The notes under the pieces are model-generated. The model did no database searches. It was given only the letters and a program-made list of their open reading frames with translations, and had not been told where the DNA came from. A DNA stretch of 51,563 nt. It comes from Rhizophagus sp. LPA8_4_AMF. Its lineage: Eukaryota; Glomeromycota; Glomeromycetes; Glomerales; Glomeraceae. The stretch is from assembly GCA_021464525.1 (NCBI GenBank), contig JADRCO010000121.1, positions 1-51,563 of the forward strand. Direction: 5' to 3'. Below, in pieces: positions 1 to 10,440 of this stretch (positions within the stretch are counted from its first letter, which is position 1; each line of letters starts with the position of its first letter). The position numbers and the translations under genes were made by a program.

Positions 1-45
<45 letters not shown>
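1..45. repeat. poly(T) run at window edge
   Basis: An uninterrupted run of 45 T, followed by an A-rich stretch. It may be a natural homopolymer or an assembly edge; the sequence cannot say which. Confidence 0.9.
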
Positions 46-49
<4 letters not shown>

Positions 50-1950
50 AAAAAAAAAATAAATAAATTAAATAAATAAAAATGGATAATATCTTTTAGA
101 ACTCTAATATGGTTCAAAAAACAAAAAGAAAAAAGAGAGATACTTGTATACTTATATTTATATAATTTATATTCCTTATATTCCCATTACCATCGCGTAA
201 CGAAAAAGTATTAAAAATCCAAAAGATCGGCAAGAGATCTATATAAGGTATAATTGCAAAGCAAAAAGGGTTGTCAATATATAAGGAAACTACTTGGTGA
301 CAAAAAACAATCAATGCATATAAAAATAAATATGCAACATAAAGAATGTTTGAAGATCTTATAAATAATAAAAGATGTTTTGATTACGAACGAACGCCTT
401 CTATTATTAGCACATTTTTAACCATTCGGAATATTTTGTGATTCATCCGTTATCACTTCATCAATAATTTTTTCACATCTTGAAACATAAAAGAAGAAGA
501 AGAAGAAGAAGAAAAAGAATAAATTAAAATAAATAAATAAATAAAATATAAATATAAATAAAAAAAATAAAATAAATAAAATAAAAAATAAAATAAAAAT
601 TTCAAAATCCAGACTCAAGTAAAACGCGAATATATTTCTAATGATCAACTTTGTACCGAAATAGTAATTATCATATTCTATTAGTCGGAGAAACATAGAA
701 ATTCATTCCGAGTCCTTTGAAACACAAAAAATGTTGTACAATTAATTATTCACACATGACCCCTTTCAATGGAGTCCTTATTCCGTTTGAGATTTTAATA
801 ATGTAAACACTGATGGTGACTCATAATATTAAAGATAATTTCGACTTTTATTAATTCCTTATTTTTTTCTTTTTAATATTTATATAAAGTTAAATTTTTT
901 TTTAAACAGGTTTCAAAACCATTCAAACTTATTTATTTAGAAGTACATTGGAAGTAAGAAACCAGATTATTGGTCCCTAATTCTCGGTAAAACGATGGAT
1001 AAATTACATAATGTTGTTTTATTGGACATTAATTTTTTATTATAATGGATATAAATAAATAAATAATAAATAAAATATACGGTATATATTTCTTCCCGCT
1101 ATCTAATAAAATATACACACGTATTGGTATAAAATTCTTGGATAAAACTATAATTGGAAATAGTTGAATGAGTGCAGATCATACCAATTTACCTAATTAA
1201 GGGACAAAAGTACATTAGTGGTAAATTTCTCAACGTGGAGCCATGGACATCTTTGTCCGAAATAAATTCTCACGACACATTCTCAAAAGTGTAATCAGGA
1301 GACAATGAAGCGAATCACTCTGATAACTTTAAAACTCTTTTTATGTTCTCTAATTATGGAATAGATTATAAAGAAGATTCTTTCGAGTAGTATCGGTTTA
1401 AGTTAGATTTTCTTGATTACCAGGTACATATATAATATGCATTTTTAGTTGATTTGATTACTCGAATGTCTCTACTCAATAAGTTCACTCAAATTTCATG
1501 TTACAATCATATGAAGATATGTGATTGCACATTTTTAACAACGTTAAGGAATTCTGGAGAATTTTTTCCGATCTATTTTTTTTTCATTCAACATAAACAA
1601 TTTAGGAAATGGTTGAAAAATGTTTACTTGTTTTGTTAGGATTAACAAAATAATGCTAACATGTATGTGTATGTATGATGTAGATCATTAATAATTTAAC
1701 TTTTTCATCCTCTAAAAAAAAAAAATGGTATTTTTTTACATTGAATCTTCCTATTAATATCAGATATTGTTAAAACATGAAAAATTAACTTCAAAATAAA
1801 CTTTAAAAGGAAAAAATTGTACAAATTCCGATTTTATGCATGATGGAGTAATTGGCTTTTGAATTTACCGTCGTTCTAGACAATTTTAGCAAGTACTTAA
1901 TTCATATTCTTTTCCATATTTCTATATATTCTAAATAGATTGTGATACCA
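46..1950. other. intergenic, no gene supported
   Basis: A/T-rich DNA with an AAG microsatellite near 490-515 that runs into AAAT-type low complexity to about 600. The longest open frames (for example 1454-1639) are under 100 codons, have compositionally biased products, and show no splice context or recognisable domain. Confidence 0.6.
490..600. repeat. AAG microsatellite and AAAT low-complexity tract
   Basis: About eight AAG units are followed by AAAT/AAATA repeats. The open frame on the opposite strand is only the translation of this tract (Phe/Leu/Ile rich) and should not be read as a protein. Confidence 0.85.
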
Positions 1951-1956
1951 TTTGCA

Positions 1957-1958
<2 letters not shown>

Positions 1959-1994
<36 letters not shown>

Positions 1995-2062
1995 TATTTA
2001 TATATATTTATATGCATTATTCATATATATTTATATGCATTATTTATATATATTTATATATA
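1959..2062. repeat. (TA)n microsatellite plus ~23-bp tandem repeat
   Basis: A (TA)n run of about 30 bases is followed by three near-identical copies of a ~23-24 bp unit built around GCATTATTTATATATATT. It is simple-sequence DNA with no coding value. Confidence 0.85.
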
Positions 2063-2335
2063 TTGTTTTTTATTGTTACACCTTTTAAAAAAAAAGATTG
2101 TTATTTAATTAAACTTTATTTGTCAATCTTGTCTAGAATTTCGGTGAAATGTTTCCGCTGCCATAATTTTTTTTTATTATATCAGATATATTTATATATT
2201 TTGTTTGTTTGTTAAAATACAACATTGTACTTGAAATTATTATAATTTCTCTAAATTAGTAAATCAAAAGAAAGTGTGTGACGGAAGTGAATGTCCGCAT
2301 TTGAAATGCGATTTGATTATCCATAATCTCTTTTT

Positions 2336-2380
2336 GATAACGCGTACTAAAAATTACTAATCTGTCTGTTACGCGTTATC
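2336..2380. repeat. perfect 11-bp inverted repeat (hairpin)
   Basis: The arms GATAACGCGTA (2336-2346) and TACGCGTTATC (2370-2380) are perfect reverse complements around a 23-base loop. The arms contain the CpG-bearing palindrome ACGCGT, which is rare in this AT-rich context. It could be a protein-binding site pair or the ends of a very short inverted-repeat element; no gene is nearby. Confidence 0.7.
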
Positions 2381-2699
2381 TTTTTTTTTCTGAAAGCCGT
2401 GATAACTTTTTTTGAAATGTTGAAACATTATCATCTTGGTGTCAACATGAGTCAGTGTGCTAGTTTTTACCATTGAAAGTTAAGCGTATTCCTTCTATGC
2501 CATAAAGATATATTTCTTGAAAAAATTTGGATGAAAAGAAAGAAATAATAATTACAAATTGAAAGAAATTTCATTGTTTCAAATTATTGTATTAACAAAT
2601 TTGAATCTGTATGATAAAAAAAAAAAGATTATTATGTAAGATTTTATGTACTGTACACTATATAAAATATATATTATATATTGTATTATGTTTGATTGA

Positions 2700-3060
2700 T
2701 TCGATTTTATCTCATTTTTTTATGTTTGAATTTTTTTTTATTTGATTTTTATCTTTGATGTTTTTACTTAATTGTTACAATTGGTTCTTTACCTTTAATT
2801 TTATCTTTAATTTATCTTTAATTTGTCTTTAATTTTATATATTTGATTTTATCTTTAATTTTATATTTGATTTTTATAATTGATTTCTAATTTTTTATAT
2901 TTGACTTCTAATCTTTATATTTCTTATATTTATTTATATTTGACTTCTAATCTTTATATTTCTTTATTTGTCTTCTAATGTCTTCTATTTTTATATTTCT
3001 TTATATTGACTTCTAATGTCTTCTATTTTTATATTTCTTTATATTGACTTCTAATGTCTT
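2700..3060. repeat. T-rich degenerate repeats with a 38-bp tandem repeat
   Basis: The plus strand is strongly pyrimidine-biased with recurring TTTATCTTTAATTT-type units. At 2972-3060 there is a clean 38-bp tandem repeat: two full copies (2972-3009, 3010-3047) plus 13 bases of a third, each starting CTTCTAATGTCTTCTATTTT. Confidence 0.85.
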
Positions 3061-3359
3061 ATTTATCTTTCAATATGGCTAAATTATCCTATAATTGGTG
3101 AATAAACAATATTCTAACATGTTCATATATTTGCAGATATGATATCATATATCGTACTATCGTACAAATTATTCTCATGTTCAATTGCCTATTTTCTTAT
3201 GGATCAATTTTCTCAATTTCTTACGTTCTAAAGAAAAGGTTTAGGAATTCTTGTAAAAAAATGGTATATACTATTATATAAATCTATTTTTAAACGTTAA
3301 CAACTATCTTTAATAGTTTATCTGTTTGTATTGGTTGGTATTAATAAGAACCGATAATA

Positions 3360-4850
3360 GATGGGAATGGAGAATCGATAAAGAAACAAAAAAACATATC
3401 TGTTTTGGTATTTTGATGTAATTTAGAAGTTGTAGACAAAAATTAATTGAGAATCTTCCGTCTTTCTGATGTCTTTCTCTACCTTTTAAAAAGATAATTT
3501 TGAAACAGTAAAATCTTTTAAGACCTATCAAATTTAAACACCCCTCCAAACTTTGTAGGAAAATGATTTATATGAATGTTAAATAAAATAGCACTTAAAA
3601 TTAAGCACCTCTCCTCAAACTTTTTGCTCGAAATCCTTGTAAATTTTAACGATAGTTCAATAAGAAAAGCGATAGTAATTTCGTAAATTTACATTTTTGT
3701 AATACTTTGTAGTATATATCTTTTGCAAATTACAAAAAGATTTTTTCAACTCCAGTATTGAGAGATGGGTCAGATGCAGTTAGTGTTCCGAACGGATCTG
3801 AATATTGATCATTCATAAAGTATATATATTATTCTTGTCATTTTTTCCCTTATTTACTCCCCCCTCCCTCATACTCGTCTTTTTCCTTTCGCCCTTCTCC
3901 CCTTGCTCTTACCGGCAAAAACAATCTATTTTGGTGGTTTGGTGTAGTTAGGCACTAGTTAGGCGTTATAGTATACCAAACTTAATTGAGAATCCGTCTT
4001 TTCTTCTGCCTTTTAAAGATAATTACCGAATTTAAGCACTCTTCCAAACATTTGTAGGAAAAAGTTTTTTATGAATGCTAATAAAATGAGCACTAAAAAT
4101 TAAGAACCTCTCTCCAAGCTTTTTGTTCGAAATCCTTGAAAAGGGATGAGATTTTAACGGTAGTTCAATAAGAAAAACAATAATAGATTGCGTTTAAATT
4201 CGAAGGGATGCTTAGTTTTAAATATTTTAACAGTAGTAGAATCGATAGAGAACCAAAATTAAATCTATTTTTGGTGTTTTGGGTAGTTAGGTGTTGTAGT
4301 AGACCAAAGTTAATTAAGAATCTTTCGTCTTTTGGTGTTTCTCTAACCTTTTATAAAAGATAATTTTGAAACAGTAAAATCTATAAGGCCTACCAAATTA
4401 AGCACCCCAAACTTTGTAGGAAAGAGTTTTATATGAATGCTAATAAAATAGCACTCAAAATTAAGCACCTACTTCCAAACTTTCTACTCGAAATCTCTTT
4501 GTAAAAAGGGGTGCTTAATTTCAGAGATTTTAACGGTAGTTCAATAAGAAAAGCGATAGTAGATTGCGTTTAAAATTAATAAAGAAGCAAAAATAAAACC
4601 TGTTTTGGTGTAGTTACTAGTTAGACGTAGTAGACCAAAATATAATCAGAATTCAATATAACGATCCCTCCAGTTCACTGAAAAAAATTCGCTATACCGA
4701 AATTTATAAGTTTGAAATATATCGATTTTATATATGTAAAGATAAAAAATCTTTTATCATGAAATTCGTTATATCGCATAGTCGTTATATCGAGTTCTGG
4801 CTATATTCCGTTTTTCTCTAACCTTTTAAAGTTTTTTAAAAAAAAAAATT
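3360..4850. repeat. degenerate tandem array of a ~330-bp repeat
   Basis: Three near-complete copies (about 3360-3690, 3914-4235, 4243-4578) and a fourth interrupted copy (about 4578-4850) share the same ordered blocks: GTTTTGGTG.AGTTAG, then AGACCAAA, then TTCTCTAACCTTTTA, then AAACTTTGTAGGAAA, then ATGAATGCTAATAAAAT, then CTCGAAATC, then AACGGTAGTTCAATAAGAAA. Between copies 1 and 2 is unrelated sequence with a C/T-rich tract (about 3845-3910). All frames are broken, so this is an old non-coding repeat. Confidence 0.8.
4655..4805. mobile_element. putative MITE inserted in a repeat copy
   Basis: A ~150-bp segment bounded by TATAACGA on the left and a right end rich in CGTTATATCG splits the fourth ~330-bp repeat copy; that copy's sequence resumes at about 4807 with TTTTTCTCTAACCTTTTAAAG. 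The TATAACGA-type ends and the flanking TA are typical of Tc1/mariner-pogo derived miniature elements (family knowledge). There is no transposase frame. Confidence 0.55.
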
Positions 4851-6224
4851 ACTGATTATCATAATCCTTCCCTTTTAATATTTAGAAAAACTTTTGATTA
4901 TCCTTCACGTAACTGCGTGGTAACTACATAGTTAAGATATCATAGGTATGGTTTGTAACGTTTGCCTTTTTTTTGTACCATTTTTTTATGTCCTTTGATA
5001 TTGTCCTTTTTAAAGGTAATTCAATTAATGAGAGTGCCAAAACTGCGGTATTTTATTTACCGCTCTCCGAACAAAGTGAGAATTGAATATCTCATGGATC
5101 ACATGATGGCAAGAAAAATTCAGATATTACCGTACTGTATAGAATTAATATGAAAATATGGTATCCATATATACAATGGAGGTCATATCATACTCTATCT
5201 TATATTCTCAAAATAATTAATAGTACGATATCAGATTTTCATGATTTTTGATTGGTTAAAAATTTGACAGTGATCGATGTTAAGTAAAAAATTATAACTT
5301 TTCGGTCAATTCATTCAGAGATTTTGTTATTTCTTTCTTCATCATAAAAATTTCGTTCAGAACTGTCTGTCAAACAATTATAATTGATTGAAGTATACGT
5401 ATACGGGTAAATAATAAATATTCTATTTGAAATTAAATTTATTTATATACGTATTTGGATCATATCAAGACATAACGTAATTACGAAGGTATTATAATTT
5501 TTTTTTGTTTCTGATACTTCATTTATTATTATAATCAATTTTACATTATTTATTTCGATTCATATACTTTTAAAACGCTCATGACCACGTTCACCGTTTG
5601 AAGGTATAAAAAAAGAATCTTACTCATCATCATGATAAGTAAGATTTCCAACTTTATTTCGATTCGCGTTTCTTTATGTTATTAATAACTGAAATATTTC
5701 TTTTTCAATATACATACATAGTAAAATAATTTTTTATATTCATAAAGTCAATACACCATAAAGTCAATGAGTATATAGATCATATTCTTAAAGTCAATGA
5801 AAATATATCATATTGTTAAAATCAGAGAGTATATAGTATATATACAAGTATAGATACGGGCGATCGAAGAAGAAAAAAAAGGTGAGAAATGAGAATCGAT
5901 CAAAGATTGACAAACTTTTATGATATATTAAGAGTTTTTCCACAATTATTTTTTTTTTTTATTTTTACTTTATTTAAACCTACATTTTTCTTAAAACAAA
6001 AATGATTATAAAGTAAAGCAAATACTTAGTTACGTTTAATTATTTATAAATATTATCGTAATTTACTCTAAAAAAAAAAAAAAACATAAAATGCTAAATT
6101 TCTTATAAATAGACGTACTGTATTTCCCTAATTTACCTTTCAGAGAGAAAGAATATCTTAAAAAACCTTCTCCAAAGTTTTCCTCCAAAGTTTTCACACC
6201 TCCTTTCTTCATATAATAATAATT
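4851..6224. other. intergenic, downstream of F-box gene
   Basis: A/T-rich sequence with no supportable gene. It contains a 9-bp perfect hairpin (AATCTTACT at 5616-5624, AGTAAGATT at 5638-5646) and degenerate direct repeats around TAAAGTCAAT (about 5743-5830). The last ~100 bases are the probable 3' flank of the minus-strand F-box gene. Confidence 0.55.
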
Positions 6225-7763
6225 CTATTCATCATCTTCATCACAATAACCACCACAATGCTCAATATTTTCAATATCAGATTTAGCAGTTTCAAAAGCT
6301 TTTCTAGTAATTTTAGATGCTGATTTAATATTCAAATTTTTGAGAGAACCTCCATTTCTTGCATATTCTGAAAAATTGAATAAATGATCATCATTAATGG
6401 CATAACAATCAGGAAATCCTATAGTTTCTAAGGGTGCAATACAATAATCTAAAAATTCTTTTAAAGAGTTAGAATTGAAAGACCATATAGCATGAATGAC
6501 AAGTATTTTTAACCTTATTGGAATAATTTTACCAATATTTGGTAAAAATTCATCCGCACGTAAAGGTTCTCTACCACGAGCTACTAATTTTTCTAAATTA
6601 TTACAAGAAATTAAAAGGGATTCTAATTGATGAACTTGTAAATGAGATTCGAATATAGTCAAATTTTTACAATATTCAATTATCGTCTCAATTATTCTTG
6701 GATCATCCTGTGAATCAATTGGTGGTAATCCTAATGAAATTTCTTGTAAAGTATTACAATTATTGATGATAAGTGATGATAATGCTAATGGTGGTCGATT
6801 ATGTTCAACGTGAAATACCAATTTTTTTAATTTCGGGAAATGAGCCGATTCCAATGGTTTTGTCGCCTCATTTTTAACATTATCACATGTCATAAATATT
6901 AATGATTCTAAATTTTTACAAGGAATCAAAGGTGCAAAGGTTACTCCCTCATCAAAATCGATACCACGAAATATTATTTCCCTAAGAGTTTTATGTTGAC
7001 TTTCTAATGCTGGTATAATCTTTGATAATGATCTATAATATGTACCAATCTTAAAAGATTGTAATGATCTTTGACTTTTAATTAATTGTGCCAAATTAGT
7101 TGGTGCTGAAGTTTTAATATCATCTAAATAATAATCAATATTTAATTTCGTTATATTTTTACTAAATTTTGATAATGCCATAAATATTCTTTTCTTATCA
7201 TAGTTTCCACAACAAATAAATTCTCCTAATTGTGATAAACTAGTTTCTGAATTAGGAAAACATGGTATAGCCGCATAATCTGCACAATTATCCGGAAAAC
7301 GAAGCGTTTCTAAATTAATGTTTAAATAAAGTATTTTTGAACATTTATTCATAAATAATTTACATAATTCTTTTGTTATTATAAATATTTTTGAATCATG
7401 CTTATCAATCTCTTCTTCCGTAATACTTTGTAACCATACTGAAGATGAATCATAAAAATCATCATATTTAAGTCTTCTTAAATACTCTGCGTACTCAAAA
7501 GTTGGTTTTTTTTCAAATAATAATTTTAAATCTATTTCTGACTTGATTAATATTTCACGTTCATTTAAATCTAAACAAGAAAGGTATGTCGTAATTAAAG
7601 ATGCTGAAGTTCCTTTTATATGTTTAAAAGGATCGCTCCATAAAATTGATACTGCTATCTCACACCATATTTTATTAACTAAAAGGCATGAATATAATGA
7701 ACGTTTATCATCAGAAAAATGTCCAAATACATGTCGAAATATTTCTACAGGTATTGAAGACAT
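6225..7763 (-). CDS. F-box / leucine-rich-repeat-like protein
   Basis: Single-exon frame of 512 residues. Residues 1-45 form an F-box (MSSIPVEIFRHVFGHF followed by SLYSCLLVNKIWCEIAV and a Trp-Ser-Asp-Pro turn). The rest is a solenoid of irregular leucine-rich segments such as LKKLVFHVEH, NLESLIFMTC and NLEKLVA, ending in an acidic tail. F-box proteins of this kind are substrate receptors of SCF ubiquitin ligases: the F-box binds Skp1 and the repeats bind the target. The substrate here is unknown. Such genes are strongly expanded in arbuscular mycorrhizal fungi. It is divergent from the SAM-domain gene across 730 bp. The first ATG in the frame gives the F-box its full N-terminus. Confidence 0.85.
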   Translation of the reverse strand: MSSIPVEIFRHVFGHFSDDKRSLYSCLLVNKIWCEIAVSILWSDPFKHIKGTSASLITTYLSCLDLNEREILIKSEIDLKLLFEKKPTFEYAEYLRRLKYDDFYDSSSVWLQSITEEEIDKHDSKIFIITKELCKLFMNKCSKILYLNINLETLRFPDNCADYAAIPCFPNSETSLSQLGEFICCGNYDKKRIFMALSKFSKNITKLNIDYYLDDIKTSAPTNLAQLIKSQRSLQSFKIGTYYRSLSKIIPALESQHKTLREIIFRGIDFDEGVTFAPLIPCKNLESLIFMTCDNVKNEATKPLESAHFPKLKKLVFHVEHNRPPLALSSLIINNCNTLQEISLGLPPIDSQDDPRIIETIIEYCKNLTIFESHLQVHQLESLLISCNNLEKLVARGREPLRADEFLPNIGKIIPIRLKILVIHAIWSFNSNSLKEFLDYCIAPLETIGFPDCYAINDDHLFNFSEYARNGGSLKNLNIKSASKITRKAFETAKSDIENIEHCGGYCDEDDE

Positions 7764-8493
7764 GATAAAATATCAAACTGGTATATATATATTTATTTTT
7801 TTGGTTTTTTTTTTAAAAAAAAACTTTTAGTAAATTCAATTAAAAGGTTAATATATATCATATATTGTTATAACTGGATGTTTGTACACCTTCACTGCGT
7901 AATTACGTATCAGTTGTTTAACTTTCTAGTGTTACGTTCATGCATGATCTTAAGTGAATCCTTGCCACGATATAAGAGTTCACGTGATTTTATGGAATTT
8001 TAACTATCATGAAGTTTAAAGTATTTTTATGATTTCAAAAATTATATAAATACTACTGCATTTATTTTTAATTGTCGAGTTTAAAAAAATTTAAATAACT
8101 TCTTTTTCTGTCAAGAATTGCTTTCAAAACCTGAAGCCTAGGCTGTCTACCAACAAATGATCCGCTTTATCTCTATATTCTTGAAACTTCTTTACTTTTA
8201 GGTTTTGCCGATAAAAAATAACATTTGAAGAACGAAACAACTCTACAGTCTACAATTCCCGGAGTTCAGACTGGTGCAACCTCAGATCATACATCACGTG
8301 GTACGATGATAAGACTTGCACAAAAATCATTTTATATGTTCCGCATTACCAGTTATAGGGTAACACGCGTAATATATATAAGTTAATCTTTACAAAATAA
8401 AGTTCATTAAACCCCTTTTCTCTGTGCAATGAATTCCACTTCTCTTTAAAAAATAAAAAATAAAAAAAATCGATATAACGAGAATAATTAATA
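7764..8493. promoter_or_regulatory. shared divergent promoter region
   Basis: 730 bp between the starts of the F-box gene (-) and the SAM-domain gene (+). It holds two CACGTG E-box palindromes (7981-7986 and 8295-8300), a TATA-like TATATAAG at 8375-8382 (about 110 bp before the plus-strand ATG), and a T10A9 palindrome at 7805-7823. Assigning an element to one gene or the other is inference. Confidence 0.5.
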
Positions 8494-9405
8494 ATGACAC
8501 CACTTTATTCCCCAAAAATAAATTCTTCCTCTTCGTCTTATCCGAATAATCCATCAAAAAATTGTAATAGACTTCGTTCAATGTCTTTACAAAATTTACC
8601 TTCACCACCACCAACATTAAAATCGTCATCATTACAACCGGTTTCTTATCCAGACTTACCATCCGACCTAAAAAGATGGTCATCGTCTCATGTAGCATCC
8701 TATCTAAATTATTGTTTACGTATTTATCCCCCTGCAATTGTATCAGATTTATCTAGGCATGTTGAAGAAAATGTTACACTTAACGGAAGAAAATTCTTAA
8801 GATTAAAAGAAGAACAATTGAGACAAATGAACTTTAATGAAAAATGGATTAAATTAGTTATGGTTGGCGTCAAAAATTTGAGAAGGGATCATTTAAAAGA
8901 TAAAATTCTTTTAAATTGTAGTGATATCCCTGGAATGAAAATTTCTGAAGAATCTAGTGAAGAGTCTGGTAATGAACAATACCCTTCTTTAACAAGAAAT
9001 TCTTCTTATTCTTCTACAACCGTGTCTAGTACCTCTTCGTTCTTAAGTAATGACCTAAAAGATTTTTTGATTCCTACATTTTCCAGTTTAACTTCTGATG
9101 ATAAAAAATTTATTCGTCAAGAATTTAATAAATTAAAAGAATTTTTAAAATATGATATCGAGAGAGATAATAATGATAACAATACAAGTTTTAAAGAATT
9201 GAATCGAATTATTGAAAATGCTATTTCAAATATCGAAACGGATCAAGAAGAAAATGACAAAGTAGATGAAGAGAAATTTAAACAGAATAATTCATTGAAG
9301 AGGACAAATACATGGTTTTGGACAAAGATCGAGAGTGGTTTTGCACAAGGGGTTATGATTGGTGGTGTTTTTGTATGGGCATTTATGAAATATTCTAAAC
9401 GATGA
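8494..9405 (+). CDS. SAM-domain protein with C-terminal membrane anchor
   Basis: Single-exon frame of 303 residues. Residues 1-55 are Ser/Pro-rich and disordered. Residues ~58-131 look like a SAM (sterile alpha motif) domain: LKRWSSSHVASYLNYC, then LNGRKFLRLKEEQLRQMNF and IKLVMVGVKNLRR, matching the usual pattern of a Trp near the start and a Leu-rich last helix. Residues 150-190 are a Ser-rich linker and 195-260 are charged and probably helical. Residues ~284-300 (GFAQGVMIGGVFVWAFM followed by KYSKR) form one short hydrophobic segment at the extreme C-terminus, the layout of a tail-anchored protein. SAM domains mediate oligomerisation or partner binding; the partner and membrane are unknown. 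I do not recognise a named orthologue. Confidence 0.75.
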   Translation: MTPLYSPKINSSSSSYPNNPSKNCNRLRSMSLQNLPSPPPTLKSSSLQPVSYPDLPSDLKRWSSSHVASYLNYCLRIYPPAIVSDLSRHVEENVTLNGRKFLRLKEEQLRQMNFNEKWIKLVMVGVKNLRRDHLKDKILLNCSDIPGMKISEESSEESGNEQYPSLTRNSSYSSTTVSSTSSFLSNDLKDFLIPTFSSLTSDDKKFIRQEFNKLKEFLKYDIERDNNDNNTSFKELNRIIENAISNIETDQEENDKVDEEKFKQNNSLKRTNTWFWTKIESGFAQGVMIGGVFVWAFMKYSKR

Positions 9406-10440
9406 TTTTACGTTTTTTTAAATTTAATATTTTTTTAAATGATTTCATATTTTACATACATTATGCCTAAGTTAATCTCCTTTTTTTTTTCGTTCAATAT
9501 CTCTCATTCATTCATTTATTCCTATGTTCATTTTTTCACATGTAATATAATTATCATCATCTTAGTCTTTTTGTAAAGTGTCGAATATTCATTTGAATGA
9601 TATAAATTAAATTGTGAATTATTTTCAAGTACTTGATCTTTGTACTTGATCTTTAGTTAGTAATCGATATTTTATAAAAAAATGTTTATATTTAATAATA
9701 TGCAATAAAATTATAAAATTTCAGAAATATGAAAAATTATTAGTATTATTTATATATTAAGTAATTTTTTTTTTATTATTATAAATCATATGAATCGAAT
9801 TTACCAGTATTTACAGTAATCAATCTTATTTTGATATAACGATTTAAACTATGCGTTTTTGTTGCACAGATTTTTTTGACAAAAAAAAAAAAATTAGAGA
9901 TTTGATTTTGATTTGTCAACTTGACGTCTTTTAACTTTTAAATAAATCATCGTTTTCAGTGATTGTTAATCGTTAAATTCTACAGTAGTATCTGTACGAA
10001 AAAAATACGATTTCCAATGGTAAAATTATGAAAGTTTAAAGATAAATTCCAAAATTATATTGTAATTAATTATTAGAAAATATTGATCAACAATTTGAAC
10101 CTTTGTTCATTATTCCGGTGAACGCGTTAAAATGTTAATGTATAAACTCTAAAGATATAAGATACATGCTGCCTATGAAATTCTATTATTTCACGTGACA
10201 TAATTATAATAACGAAAAAAATTGTCTATTAACGGAAATCATTATTGACTTGAAAGAAAGGATTTATTTATTTAATAAAAAAAAAGTGTATAGTGTATGC
10301 AATGCCAAAATAAAAAAAGAAAATTACAGTACATAATTTAAATACCTTCCCTTAATTAATTAAATAAAAAAATAAAAATTGAAATATTTAAATAAAAAAA
10401 AAAGCGTCCTTCATTTACTAATTGCAAGTTCAAATAATTA
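9406..10440. other. convergent intergenic region
   Basis: Lies between the 3' ends of the SAM-domain gene and the minus-strand Vps38-like gene. It is A/T-rich with several poly-A/T runs and one TCACGTGA palindrome (10191-10198). No coding frame is supported. Confidence 0.6.

Noticed and set aside
418..696. 92-codon minus-strand frame rich in Phe/Ile/Leu
   Set aside because: It is the translation of an AAG/AAAT low-complexity tract, with no domain, splice context or plausible composition.
1952..2215. 87-codon plus-strand frame of Tyr/Ile repeats
   Set aside because: It is generated by the (TA)n microsatellite and the adjacent tandem repeat.
4962..5153. 63-codon plus-strand frame with a hydrophobic start
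   Set aside because: No domain, no neighbouring exons in phase, and it sits in repeat-derived DNA.
7543..7830. 95-codon plus-strand frame
   Set aside because: It is antisense to the start of the F-box gene and has no independent support.
8390..8737. 115-codon minus-strand frame
   Set aside because: It is antisense to the start of the SAM-domain gene; that gene has a recognisable domain and this frame does not.
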